DNA of 25,487 nucleotides, taken from NCBI GenBank assembly GCA_030532815.1, contig JAUNKI010000004.1, positions 1 through 25,487 of the forward strand, read 5' to 3'. Of this stretch, positions 1 through 7,927 are shown piece after piece. This stretch comes from Leptotrichiaceae bacterium (GTDB taxonomy: Bacteria; Fusobacteriota; Fusobacteriia; Fusobacteriales; Leptotrichiaceae). The position numbers and the translations under genes are program-made. The notes under the pieces were generated by a model. It saw nothing but the letters and a program-made list of their open reading frames with translations, ran no database searches and was not told the origin of the DNA. Within the stretch, counting starts at the first letter, position 1, and each line of letters starts with the position of its first letter.

Positions 1-60
1 AAAAACACTCCATTCACTGAAAAATCACAAACTCGCTTCGCTCAGACAGTGATTTTTCTA
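1..60. repeat. Dispersed repeat core A, left copy
   Basis: This 60-base stretch recurs at the other end of the window (25428-25487) in the same orientation with 59 of 60 bases identical; only the last base differs. It holds a perfect 10-bp inverted repeat (19-28 with 49-58, GAAAAATCAC/GTGATTTTTC) around a GC-richer loop that reads GAGCGAAGCGAG on the minus strand. No reading frame is evident. I infer it is the central part of a larger dispersed element (see the other repeat entries). Confidence 0.85.
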
Positions 61-87
61 AACGTTCATTCCCGTATTTTTTTCGTT

Positions 88-213
88 GAAATAATTTGAA
101 TGTTGGGATTTCACTTGTAATTTAAGTGTGTATTTCTATTGCCATTAGAGTTTAGCTATACTCTTATTTAAAACCGTTTCTTTATATTTTAGTCTCCCTT
201 CAACATTCAAATT
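88..213. repeat. Inverted-repeat arms inside the left half-element
   Basis: Positions 93-105 and 201-213 are a perfect 13-bp inverted repeat (AATTTGAATGTTG and its complement). Positions 88-99 (GAAATAATTTGA) are also the exact reverse complement of 25409-25420 at the other window end. The two arms thus sit on opposite sides of core A, as expected for one palindromic element seen in two halves. Nothing in 61-230 looks coding. Confidence 0.6.
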
Positions 214-230
214 TTACTGCGTGAAAAACT

Positions 231-271
231 GTTTTTTGGTTCAACCTTTTTTTCAAAAAAGGTTGGGTATA
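231..271. repeat. Dispersed hairpin repeat B, left copy; ends beside the recR stop
   Basis: A near-perfect hairpin (243-252 with 255-264, AACC followed by T-run, then A-run followed by GGTT) sits in a block that resembles the reverse complement of 25364-25402. Shared features are a GTTTTTTG lead-in, an AAC-T-run, an A-run with G and TT, and a TTGG tail. It lies 9 bases beyond the recR stop codon, so it could slow transcription leaving recR, but no U-tract follows on the minus strand. I read it as the outer end of the composite repeat. Confidence 0.6.
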
Positions 272-273
272 AA

Positions 274-861
274 TTACTCTACTTCCGTTCTTCCTTCAAG
301 GGATCTTCCTAATGTTGCCATATCAGTATATTCTATATTCCCCCCCATAGGTATTCCGCTTGCAATTTTTGAAACTTTTATATTTTTTTCCTTTAATATT
401 TTAGTTAAGTAAAGAGTTGTCGTTTCACCTTCCAAATCAGGATTTAACGCAAGAATTACTTCAGTAACCGTTCCGTCAAGTCTTCCTATCAGTTTATTTA
501 TATTCAGATCATCAGTAGTAACACCGTTCAGAGGATCTATTTTCCCTCCGAGTACATGATAAAGTCCGTTGTATATTGCTGATTTTTCAAAGGCAATTAT
601 ATCACGAACTCCTTCAACTACACATATTATATTTTTATTCCGTTTTTCATTTAAACATATTTCGCATGTTTCATTTTCGGATAAATTGCCGCATATAGAA
701 CAATGCTTTATAGTTTCATAGGAATTTCTTATTATCTGAAGCATTCCGTTTATTTCTTTTTCATCTTTTTCCAAAAGGTCGAAAGCTATTCTTACTGCAC
801 TTTTTCTCCCAATTCCCGGCAATTTTGCAAATACATTTATTAAATCATCCAATTTTTTCAT
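274..861 (-). CDS. recR: Recombination mediator protein RecR
   Basis: RecR works with RecO (and RecF) to load RecA onto gapped single-stranded DNA during repair. The 195-residue product has the full family architecture: a helix-hairpin-helix LPGIGRKSA at residues 14-22, a four-cysteine zinc site at C54, C57, C66 and C69, and a TOPRIM domain from about residue 78 (VVEGVRDI, later LNPDLEGETT), ending in the usual GRSLEGR tail. Length matches the family (about 200). The ATG start is preceded by a GGGTGG ribosome site. It follows pyk by 155 bases, and a terminator-like structure lies in that gap, so it may be transcribed only partly with pfkA-pyk. No dnaX or YbaB gene, its common neighbours, is in the window. 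Confidence 0.96.
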   Translation of the reverse strand: MKKLDDLINVFAKLPGIGRKSAVRIAFDLLEKDEKEINGMLQIIRNSYETIKHCSICGNLSENETCEICLNEKRNKNIICVVEGVRDIIAFEKSAIYNGLYHVLGGKIDPLNGVTTDDLNINKLIGRLDGTVTEVILALNPDLEGETTTLYLTKILKEKNIKVSKIASGIPMGGNIEYTDMATLGRSLEGRTEVE

Positions 862-896
862 TTTCCACCCTGATTTTTTATTTTATATTCACTTTG

Positions 897-990
897 AAAA
901 AAGAATGCCCTGAAGTATAAGAAACTGCTTTTATTTCAAACTTTTCCGACAATGGGAATCAGGCAGTAAACCTTAATTTTTTGGACATTC
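897..990 (-). terminator. Long-range stem with U-run after pyk
   Basis: On the minus strand GAATGTCC (983-990) pairs with GGGCATTC (903-910), 8 bp with one G-U, followed directly by six Ts (897-902). The 72-base loop carries an inner 5-bp stem, ACTGC/GCAGT (924-928 with 963-967). It resembles a rho-independent terminator with an unusually large, branched head. It begins 27 bases after the pyk stop, so it would end the pfkA-pyk transcript before recR. The large loop makes termination efficiency uncertain. Confidence 0.5.
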
Positions 991-1016
991 TCTTTTTATA
1001 AATCTGTTATTTTCAA

Positions 1017-2444
1017 TTAATGACTTTCTCCGATTCTTTCAACTTTAAATGTATTAGTTGTTCCTGTTTCGGAAATTCCCGTTACTAATACTACCAGTTC
1101 TCCTCTTTTCACTTCTTCGTGCTTTGCGGCAACTTCTTTCGCTTTTTCAAAAAAATCATCAGCTTTATCAAGATTTTTCTCAACATAAGCTCTGACACCT
1201 CTGACTAATGCGAGCTGTCTTGCTGTCTGCTCACTGTCCGTAAGAGCTATTATCGGTACAGTAGGACCGTATTTTCTAAGCATTCTTGCCGCTCTTCCCG
1301 TTTTTGTCCAGCAGATTATTAATTTGGCATCAAGTATCTGAGTGGATTCCACCGCTCCCAATGATATAGCTTCAGTAACTGTTACCGTTCCTGTCTGAGG
1401 TACTGTTATATTTTTAAATTTCTTAAATTCATCTGTTCTTTTTGAAATACTTGCCATCATCTGTACGGATTCCACAGGATATTTACCCTTTGCAGACTCT
1501 CCCGAAAGCATAACGGCATCTGTTCCGTCCAAAATAGCGTTTGCAACGTCTCCTGCTTCAGCCCTTGTCGGTCTCGGATTTCTTATCATTGAATCAAGCA
1601 TTTGAGTAGCTGTAATTACAGGTTTTCCTGCTGCATTACATTTTCTTATCATCATTTTCTGAACAAACGGAACTTCCTCAGCAGGTATTTCCACTCCCAG
1701 ATCTCCCCTTGCTACCATTATTCCGTCACTCAATTCCAAAATTCCGTCAAAATTGTCCACACCTTCCTGATTTTCGATTTTGGAAATTATTTTTATATTT
1801 ACTCCTCCGTTTTCATCTAAAACTTTTCTCACTTCTGCAACATCTGAAGCTTTTCTTATAAATGACGCAGCAACAAAGTCAACGCCCTGTTCACAACCGA
1901 ATTTCAAATCAGCTACATCCTTTTCCGATAATGCAGGCAGTCCTACGGAAACTCCCGGTAAGTTCACCCCTTTAGTTTCTCCTAATTCCCCTGTATTTTT
2001 TACTGTACATAAAATTTCTTTTCCGTTTATTGACTGAACTTCAAGTCCTATCAGTCCGTCATCTAACAGTATTATATTTCCGGGCTTCAAATCATTTACA
2101 ATTCCCGAATATGAAACCGATATTTTATCTTTATTTCCTATATGTGAATAATCAGTAGTTACTGTTATTTTATTTCCGGCTTCAAGTAATATATCTTTTC
2201 CGTTTTCCAATTTTCCCGTTCTTATTTCAGGACCTTTCGTATCAAGCAATACACCGATACTTTTACTTGTTTTTTCCATTACTTCTCTAATTCTTTTAAT
2301 TCTCATTCCGTGCTCTTCAAAATCCCCGTGAGAAAAATTTAATCTCATAACATTCATGCCGCTTTCCACTAATTTTGTCAGCATTTCCTCACTTTCAGTT
2401 TTAGGACCTATTGTACACACTACTTTTGTCATTTTTATTTTCAT
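1017..2444 (-). CDS. pyk: Pyruvate kinase
   Basis: Converts phosphoenolpyruvate and ADP to pyruvate and ATP, the last step of glycolysis. The 475-residue protein has the N-terminal nucleotide and metal residues (MRLNFSHG near residue 33), the K-ISKIENQEG segment around the catalytic lysine, ARGDLGVEIP, the ITATQMLDSM signature and the PTRAEAGDVANAILDGTDAVMLSGE block, then the C-terminal regulatory domain. Length is that of the basic family; the extra PEP-utilising-like domain of some Bacillota enzymes is absent. An AAAGGAGGAAGAA ribosome site 5 bases before the first ATG settles the start, not the internal ATG at codon 5. It lies 43 bases after pfkA, so the two committed glycolytic enzymes form one unit. 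Confidence 0.97.
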   Translation of the reverse strand: MKIKMTKVVCTIGPKTESEEMLTKLVESGMNVMRLNFSHGDFEEHGMRIKRIREVMEKTSKSIGVLLDTKGPEIRTGKLENGKDILLEAGNKITVTTDYSHIGNKDKISVSYSGIVNDLKPGNIILLDDGLIGLEVQSINGKEILCTVKNTGELGETKGVNLPGVSVGLPALSEKDVADLKFGCEQGVDFVAASFIRKASDVAEVRKVLDENGGVNIKIISKIENQEGVDNFDGILELSDGIMVARGDLGVEIPAEEVPFVQKMMIRKCNAAGKPVITATQMLDSMIRNPRPTRAEAGDVANAILDGTDAVMLSGESAKGKYPVESVQMMASISKRTDEFKKFKNITVPQTGTVTVTEAISLGAVESTQILDAKLIICWTKTGRAARMLRKYGPTVPIIALTDSEQTARQLALVRGVRAYVEKNLDKADDFFEKAKEVAAKHEEVKRGELVVLVTGISETGTTNTFKVERIGESH

Positions 2445-2487
2445 TTCTTCCTCCTTTAAATTTATGACATAAAAATATAACTGTTTT

Positions 2488-3450
2488 TTACAACGAAAGC
2501 ATATTTGCTATTGCATAATCTGCAAATGAGCTTTTCGTATAATTTTCCCAAGCATAAGATAAGGAGTGAGTAGTAACTTTTTCACTTTGAAGTCCTACCA
2601 TAAGTCCTCCCTTTCCTTCTACAAGAAGTTCGACAGCTTTTACTCCCAGTCTTGTTGCAAGTATTCTGTCAAACGCAGTAGGAGCTCCTCCCCTTTGAAC
2701 ATGCCCCAATATTGTCACTCTTATACTTGTATTTACTTTTTTGGAAAGTTCCTTTTCTATTTGAACTACATTTCCCACACCTTCAGCAATTACAATTATA
2801 TCATAGAGCTTTCCTTCTTCTCTTCTGTATTTTATTACTTCAGCAATATCATCTATTGATGACTCCACTTCAGGAATAAGTACTCCGCTTGCTCCTCCTG
2901 CTATTGCCGAATATAATGCCAGATCTCCGCAGTTTCTTCCCATAACTTCTACCAAATAAGTTCTTTCATGTGAAATTGCAGTATCTTTTATCCTTGATAT
3001 TGCATCCAATATTATATTTAAAGCTGTATCATAACCTATTGTATAATCTGTTCCCGCTATATCGTTATCTATAGTTCCGGGTATTCCTATTGTTTTAATT
3101 CCGTGTTCTTCATATAAATAATGTGCCCCATGAAAAGATCCATCTCCTCCGATTACTACAAGTCCTTCAATTCCTCTTTTTTTCAAATTTTCAGCTGCTT
3201 TGGCTCTTACTTCAGGATCTTTAAATTCAGGCAATCTTGCCGACAGCAGTATTGTCCCTCCCTGATCTGCAATCCCGCTCACATTAAGAGCATTCATCTG
3301 AAATATCTGGTCTTCCAGCATCCCCTTATATCCTCTTTTTATGCCGAAAACATCTATCCCTTTAGTCATAGCTGTTTTGGCAACAGCTCTCACAGCAGTG
3401 TTCATCCCCTGAGAATCTCCCCCACTTGTTAAAACTGCAATTTTTCTCAT
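2488..3450 (-). CDS. pfkA: ATP-dependent 6-phosphofructokinase
   Basis: Phosphorylates fructose 6-phosphate to fructose 1,6-bisphosphate, the committed step of glycolysis. The 320-residue length is exactly that of the bacterial ATP-dependent group. Seen in order: the ATP loop TSGGDSQGMN (residues 8-17), the IGGDGS motif (100-105), and PGTIDNDIAGTD (125-135) with catalytic Asp128. The GGDG form favours ATP over pyrophosphate as donor. The ATG follows a strong AAGGAGAT site. The gene leads the pfkA-pyk unit and has its own promoter and an upstream terminator that isolates it from the threonine operon. Confidence 0.97.
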   Translation of the reverse strand: MRKIAVLTSGGDSQGMNTAVRAVAKTAMTKGIDVFGIKRGYKGMLEDQIFQMNALNVSGIADQGGTILLSARLPEFKDPEVRAKAAENLKKRGIEGLVVIGGDGSFHGAHYLYEEHGIKTIGIPGTIDNDIAGTDYTIGYDTALNIILDAISRIKDTAISHERTYLVEVMGRNCGDLALYSAIAGGASGVLIPEVESSIDDIAEVIKYRREEGKLYDIIVIAEGVGNVVQIEKELSKKVNTSIRVTILGHVQRGGAPTAFDRILATRLGVKAVELLVEGKGGLMVGLQSEKVTTHSLSYAWENYTKSSFADYAIANMLSL

Positions 3451-3491
3451 AACATTATCTCCTTCTTACTTTCAAACTCTTTAACTAATAA

Positions 3492-3520
3492 ATAGTATCA
3501 TTTTTTCAATTTTTTTTCAA
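3492..3520 (-). promoter_or_regulatory. Promoter of pfkA-pyk
   Basis: On the minus strand TTGAAA (3515-3520), a 17-base spacer and TACTAT (3492-3497) form a sigma-70-type promoter about 40 bases before the pfkA ATG. The stretch between the boxes is nearly all A on the minus strand. It lies just past the terminator of the upstream symporter gene, as expected for a separate unit. Confidence 0.6.
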
Positions 3521-3538
3521 TGACTATTTTTAAACACC

Positions 3539-3577
3539 AAAAAGAAGTTCTTAAATTTTTTCCAATTTAAAAACTTC
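3539..3577 (-). terminator. Rho-independent terminator of the threonine operon
   Basis: On the minus strand a 14-bp stem (3564-3577 with 3544-3557, one G-U pair) with a short A/G-rich loop is followed by a run of five Ts. It lies about 95 bases after the symporter stop codon and just before the pfkA promoter. The spacer 3578-3671 holds nothing else I can name. Confidence 0.8.
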
Positions 3578-3671
3578 TCCCTGAAATATATATTAAACTT
3601 TGTACTAAATAAAGATAAAGTTAAATATTAATCATTTTCAATAATAATATTTTCGGTAATTCTGAATTATT

Positions 3672-4868
3672 TTATTCGTCATCTTTTACAAATACACCTG
3701 TCACGGCTGCTATAGCACCGTCTCCTGTAACATTACATGCAGTTCCCAGTGAATCCTGAGCTATGTAAAGAGCTATCATAAGGGAAAGCATTGTTTCATC
3801 AAATCCCAAAACTGAACTCAAAATCCCCAGTGCCGCGACTACCGCACCTCCGGGAACTCCTGGAGCAGCTACCATTGTCACACCTAAAAGTAAAATAAAT
3901 TTTAGCATAAGTCCCCAGCTCGGAAGCATATTGTGCTGCATAAAGAATACTGCTGTCGCACATGATACTAAAGTTATTGTACTTCCAGACAAATGAATAG
4001 TAGCACATAAAGGTACGGCAAAATTCGCCACTTCTTCTCTTATACCCATTTTTTTAGCAGATTTAAGTGTTACAGGTATCGTAGAAGCCGACGACTGAGT
4101 TCCTAAAGCGGTAAAATATGCAGGCATCATTGTTTTAAGCATTTTAAATGAATTCTGCTTTGTCATTATTCCCGCTATTGTATACTGAAAAATAAGTATG
4201 GAAAGATGAAGAATGAGAATCATTATAAATACTTTTATAAATACACTTATTATACCTGTTATCTGACCTGCCGCAGTCATGTTGGCAAATACTCCCATAA
4301 TATAGAACGGAAGAAGAGGAACTATAACTTTTTCCAACATTCCTTCTATAATCAGTCTGAATTCATCCATAACATTGAATAAATAGTCTGTTTTCAGAAC
4401 CGACATTCCGAGACCTAACACAAATGCCAGTACAAGTGCCGTCATAACTGCCATAGGTGCAGGAATATCTATAATAAAGTATCCTTTTAAAAGAGCTTCT
4501 TCAGGATTGGCAAAATTTGCCACTGACTGCCCTTTCAATATAATAGGATATAAAATTGTTGCAGTTATAAAAGCGGTTATTCCTGAAATAATCGTAGAAC
4601 CGTAAGCAAATCCCGTAGTAATACCTAAAAGTTTTCCAGCTCCCTTTGCCAAAGCTCCTATACCCGGAGCTATAAAAGCCAAAATAATCAAAGGTATTAA
4701 AAACTTCAGCAGCTGTCCGAATATATCCGAAAAAGTTACTAAAATTCTGACAAAATTAATACTGAATACTTGAGTTATCATTAAATCCTTTGATGCAATT
4801 TTCCCAAATAGAATACCTAAGATAATAGCTATGACTATTTGAAGCAGTAACGGAATTTTTTTTAACAT
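3672..4868 (-). CDS. DAACS-family amino acid:cation symporter, probably threonine/serine
   Basis: A 398-residue inner-membrane protein of the dicarboxylate/amino acid:cation symporter (SDF) family, about eight membrane spans with two re-entrant loops. Visible are a serine-rich re-entrant segment TQSSASTIPVTLK (about residue 255), APGVPGGA in the second re-entrant loop and NVTGDGAIA near the C-terminus, which corresponds to the substrate and cation site. The family uses Na+ or H+ to import glutamate, aspartate, C4-dicarboxylates, serine or threonine. Sequence alone does not fix the substrate. Its place 44 bases after a threonine dehydrogenase and behind kbl makes threonine or serine the best inference (an SstT-like role). 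The start is an ATG behind a TAAGGAGAA site. It ends the operon. Confidence 0.85.
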   Translation of the reverse strand: MLKKIPLLLQIVIAIILGILFGKIASKDLMITQVFSINFVRILVTFSDIFGQLLKFLIPLIILAFIAPGIGALAKGAGKLLGITTGFAYGSTIISGITAFITATILYPIILKGQSVANFANPEEALLKGYFIIDIPAPMAVMTALVLAFVLGLGMSVLKTDYLFNVMDEFRLIIEGMLEKVIVPLLPFYIMGVFANMTAAGQITGIISVFIKVFIMILILHLSILIFQYTIAGIMTKQNSFKMLKTMMPAYFTALGTQSSASTIPVTLKSAKKMGIREEVANFAVPLCATIHLSGSTITLVSCATAVFFMQHNMLPSWGLMLKFILLLGVTMVAAPGVPGGAVVAALGILSSVLGFDETMLSLMIALYIAQDSLGTACNVTGDGAIAAVTGVFVKDDE

Positions 4869-4912
4869 AACATTCTCCTTATATTATAGTTTTTTTATTT
4901 TTTCACTTGTGC

Positions 4913-5875
4913 TTAAAATTTCAAATCATATTTTACTTCAAGCTTTTTTGATAATTCCTTCAACATAATTTCAGTCATTTTATCTAAATTATATTTAGGA
5001 GAAAAATTCCACTCCTCTCTTGCACATGAGTCATCTAAAGAGTTCGGCCATGATTCGGCAATTTTCTGTCTGACAGGATCCACATCATATTTCAGTTTAA
5101 ATTCAGGTATGTATTTTCTTATGGATTCTGCAAGCTGTTCAGGTTCAAAACTCATAGCAGTTATGTTAAAGCTGTTTCTATGTTTGAATTTTGAAGGATC
5201 GGCATTTAAAATGTCTACTATGGCATCGACAGCATCATCCATATACATCATATCCATGTAAGTTCCCTTATCTATAAAACTTGTATATTCACCTTTAGTA
5301 AGAGCATCATAATAAATATGAACCGCATAATCTGTCGTTCCGCCTCCCGGAAGAGTTTTGTGAGAAATCAGTCCCGGAAATCTGACTGATCTTGTATCAA
5401 CTCCGAATTTAGTATAATAATAATCACATAAAAGCTCTCCTGAAACTTTCGTCACTCCGTATATCGTATTAGGACGCATAAGTGTATCCTGTGGCGTACC
5501 GTCTTTCGGAGTATTTTCTCCAAATGCTGCAATCGATGACGGTGCAAATAGTTGAGCATTACATTCTTTTGCTATTTCCAATGCATTAATCAATCCGTTC
5601 ATATTTAAATTCCATGCAAACAGCGGATCTTTTTCTGCTGTTGCCGAAAGAAGAGATGCCAGATGAACAATAGTGTCCACATTATTATCCTTGGCTGTTT
5701 TCAAAAACTTTTCATAATCCGTCACATCCATAATTTCAAAAATACCCTCATCAGCTACTTCACCTGATTTAATATCAGTAGCTATGACATTTTCCATACC
5801 CAAATCTTTTCTCAGTCTTGCGGTCAATTCAGTTCCTATTTGTCCTGTTGCTCCTGTTATTAAAACCTTTTTCAT
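4913..5875 (-). CDS. tdh: L-threonine 3-dehydrogenase, SDR/epimerase type
   Basis: Likely oxidises L-threonine with NAD+ to 2-amino-3-ketobutyrate, the substrate of Kbl next door. The 320-residue protein is an extended short-chain dehydrogenase: the Rossmann motif GATGQIG at residues 8-14, a catalytic serine in APSSIAAFG (111-119), and Tyr139 with Lys143 in YGVTK. RFPGLIS and the GTTDYAVHI segment are typical of the epimerase-like threonine dehydrogenases, which are unrelated to the zinc-dependent Tdh of E. coli. UDP-glucose 4-epimerase is the general annotation it could receive by similarity, but the kbl neighbour argues against that. ATG with a TAAGGAGG site; 80 bases after kbl. Confidence 0.88.
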   Translation of the reverse strand: MKKVLITGATGQIGTELTARLRKDLGMENVIATDIKSGEVADEGIFEIMDVTDYEKFLKTAKDNNVDTIVHLASLLSATAEKDPLFAWNLNMNGLINALEIAKECNAQLFAPSSIAAFGENTPKDGTPQDTLMRPNTIYGVTKVSGELLCDYYYTKFGVDTRSVRFPGLISHKTLPGGGTTDYAVHIYYDALTKGEYTSFIDKGTYMDMMYMDDAVDAIVDILNADPSKFKHRNSFNITAMSFEPEQLAESIRKYIPEFKLKYDVDPVRQKIAESWPNSLDDSCAREEWNFSPKYNLDKMTEIMLKELSKKLEVKYDLKF

Positions 5876-5955
5876 TGACAGTTTCCTCCTTAAATTTGTT
5901 TTTTGAAATCTTCATCATCTTTAACATACTTTAAACAATATTAAATTATATAACT

Positions 5956-7146
5956 TTAAATTACTCCCAGTTCCTTTCCCACTTTTTCATAAATACGTAT
6001 AACTTCGTCAAGCATTTCTTTTGTATGACTTGCCTGAGGCATATTTCTCACACGTCCTGTTCCTAGAGGCACTGTAGGATATGTAATGGATTTTGCATAT
6101 ACACCTTCTTCTATAAGTCTTTTGGAAAACTGCTGGGTTTTCTTTTCATCTCCGATAATAACCGGAGTTATAGGCGTTACGGAAACTCCTGTATCATAAC
6201 CTATTTTTTTCAGTTCTTTTTTCAGATAATCGCTATTTTCCCATAATTTTTTTACCAAATCTTTTTCATCTGAAATTATTTCTATTGATTTTTTTGCCGC
6301 TCCTGCTGCTCCTGGAGTAAGAGAAGTTGAAAATAGGAACGGACGGCCACGTACTCTCAGCCAGTCAATCAGTTCTCTACTTCCTGCAACATATCCTCCG
6401 ACAACACCTACAGCTTTTGAAAGAGTTCCTACCTGAATATCTATATCACTTGAACAGCCGAATTCCTTCACTGTCCCTGCACCTTCTCCCATTACTCCTG
6501 AACCGTGTGCATCATCAATATAAGTAATCAGACCGAATTCTTTTGCAACTTCAACTATCTCTTTTATTTTCGCCACATCTCCGTCCATTGAAAATACTCC
6601 GTCAGAAATGTACATTATTTTATTGTACAATCCACTCTCAATAGCTTCTTTGGCTTTTAATCTCAAGTCATCCATATCCTGATGTTTACAACGTATTATC
6701 TTTGCACCTGACAGTCTGCAACCGTCAATAATAGACGCATGATTAAGTTCATCTGATAAAATTGCATCCTGTTTATCCATTATGGCCGATACTGCTGCCA
6801 TATTACAGTTAAATCCTGACTGAAAAGCTATGGCTGCTTCAGTATGTTTAAATTTTGCAATAGTTTCTTCTAATTCCTTATGTATTGCCATTGTTCCATT
6901 AATAGTCCTTACAGCTCCGGCACCTGCTCCATACTTTTCACATGCCTCTATTTCAGCTTTTTTTACATCATCTCTATTTGCCAGACCTAAGTAGTTATTA
7001 GAAGAAAGATTTATTAATTTTCTTCCTTTTATAAAAATTTCAGGACCGTTTGCTCCGTCAAGAACATCTATTTCATTATAAAGTCCTTTTTCTTTCAACT
7101 CTTCAAGTCTGGGAAATAAAAATTCCTTTAATACGCCGTTACTCAT
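5956..7146 (-). CDS. kbl: Glycine C-acetyltransferase (2-amino-3-ketobutyrate CoA ligase)
   Basis: Cleaves 2-amino-3-ketobutyrate with CoA to glycine and acetyl-CoA, completing threonine breakdown; PLP-dependent alpha-oxoamine synthase family. In the 396-residue sequence: SSNNYLGL (48-55), the substrate and PLP contacts [14 protein letters not shown] with His136, YIDDAHGSG with Asp211 and His214, and the PLP lysine Lys244 in [13 protein letters not shown]. The relatives BioF and serine palmitoyltransferase share these motifs; the adjacent threonine dehydrogenase decides for Kbl. GGAGG lies 8 bases before the ATG. First gene of the operon, about 110 bases after its predicted transcription start. 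Confidence 0.92.
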   Translation of the reverse strand: MSNGVLKEFLFPRLEELKEKGLYNEIDVLDGANGPEIFIKGRKLINLSSNNYLGLANRDDVKKAEIEACEKYGAGAGAVRTINGTMAIHKELEETIAKFKHTEAAIAFQSGFNCNMAAVSAIMDKQDAILSDELNHASIIDGCRLSGAKIIRCKHQDMDDLRLKAKEAIESGLYNKIMYISDGVFSMDGDVAKIKEIVEVAKEFGLITYIDDAHGSGVMGEGAGTVKEFGCSSDIDIQVGTLSKAVGVVGGYVAGSRELIDWLRVRGRPFLFSTSLTPGAAGAAKKSIEIISDEKDLVKKLWENSDYLKKELKKIGYDTGVSVTPITPVIIGDEKKTQQFSKRLIEEGVYAKSITYPTVPLGTGRVRNMPQASHTKEMLDEVIRIYEKVGKELGVI

Positions 7147-7209
7147 TCCGATACCTCCATTATTAATTTATAATTGCTTTTTAATACTATAAAGTCTATT
7201 TTTCTACAT

Positions 7210-7227
7210 GTCAGATTTGTCAGATTT
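7210..7227. repeat. Tandem 9-bp repeat in the kbl leader
   Basis: GTCAGATTT occurs twice head to tail (7210-7218 and 7219-7227), about 25-45 bases downstream of the predicted transcription start of the kbl operon. It could be a regulator site or chance; no family is recognised. Confidence 0.45.
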
Positions 7228-7261
7228 TAACAAGATTTCTTTTTAATAATTTTTTCAATAA

Positions 7262-7289
7262 ATTATACCTTGAAAAGATAAAAAGTCAA
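7262..7289 (-). promoter_or_regulatory. Promoter of the kbl-tdh-symporter operon
   Basis: On the minus strand TTGACT (7284-7289), a 16-base spacer and a perfect TATAAT (7262-7267). It lies about 115 bases before the kbl ATG and is among the strongest sigma-70-type promoters in the window. Confidence 0.7.
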
Positions 7290-7486
7290 TAAAAAATTCA
7301 TGAACCCCCATCAACAGCTTTGATATTTCACTTCAATCTTTCTTGACATAAGACCAATTCGCCTGTTCCATTTAAATCTCAAAATGTACATATTAATATT
7401 TATTTTCATCACCTACATTCAGAAATTTTTTCAAAATAATGCAAGTGTTTTTTTTATAATTTTTGTCTATGATAAGTATTCTAAAT

Positions 7487-7927
7487 TTAATTAGTATATT
7501 TATAGACTATATATCTATTATTACTAACAATATCTGTAAATACAATATGGTCATAAAACTCTTTATAACTTATATTTTTCATTGAAAGTACATGTGCTTC
7601 AAAATCAGTCTGTGTCCCGCAAAACCAAAATGTATTTTTTTCAAAATCAACAAATGATATCCCCACATTTTTATTAATATTCCAGTTCATTATGTTGGAT
7701 TTGGAAATGGGTAATTTAGCCACTCTTCTATATAATTCTCTTTTCATTATTACTTCTCCCAATCCCAAAATTTTTTTGAACATTATTAATAAACCTATTA
7801 AAGGAATTATCATAGCCGGCGTGTCGGAACTATGATAAAGAAAATAAATATACCCTCCCCATATTGCTATTGCAGCATATGGAAACAGTAAGGCTAATTT
7901 TATGTATCTAAAATTTTTTATAATCAT
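7487..7927 (-). CDS. Hypothetical membrane protein, partner of the J-domain gene
   Basis: Unrecognised 146-residue protein. It has two hydrophobic segments near the N-terminus (about residues 10-30 and 38-53), then a basic stretch and a hydrophilic C-terminal part of about 90 residues rich in Asn, Phe and Tyr, likely cytoplasmic or a small globular domain. The ATG directly follows the TAA of the J-domain gene with no base between, so translation is almost surely coupled and the two products probably act together. No enzymatic motif is visible. Confidence 0.75.
   Translation of the reverse strand: MIIKNFRYIKLALLFPYAAIAIWGGYIYFLYHSSDTPAMIIPLIGLLIMFKKILGLGEVIMKRELYRRVAKLPISKSNIMNWNINKNVGISFVDFEKNTFWFCGTQTDFEAHVLSMKNISYKEFYDHIVFTDIVSNNRYIVYKYTN

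Larger units (their letters stand above)
7147..7486. other. Intergenic region upstream of kbl
   Basis: This 340-base spacer holds no gene I can support. It carries the kbl promoter and, in the untranslated leader, a tandem 9-bp repeat. I saw no clear terminator after the membrane-protein gene at 7487; T-rich runs occur near 7240 and 7447 but without a matching stem. Confidence 0.5.
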
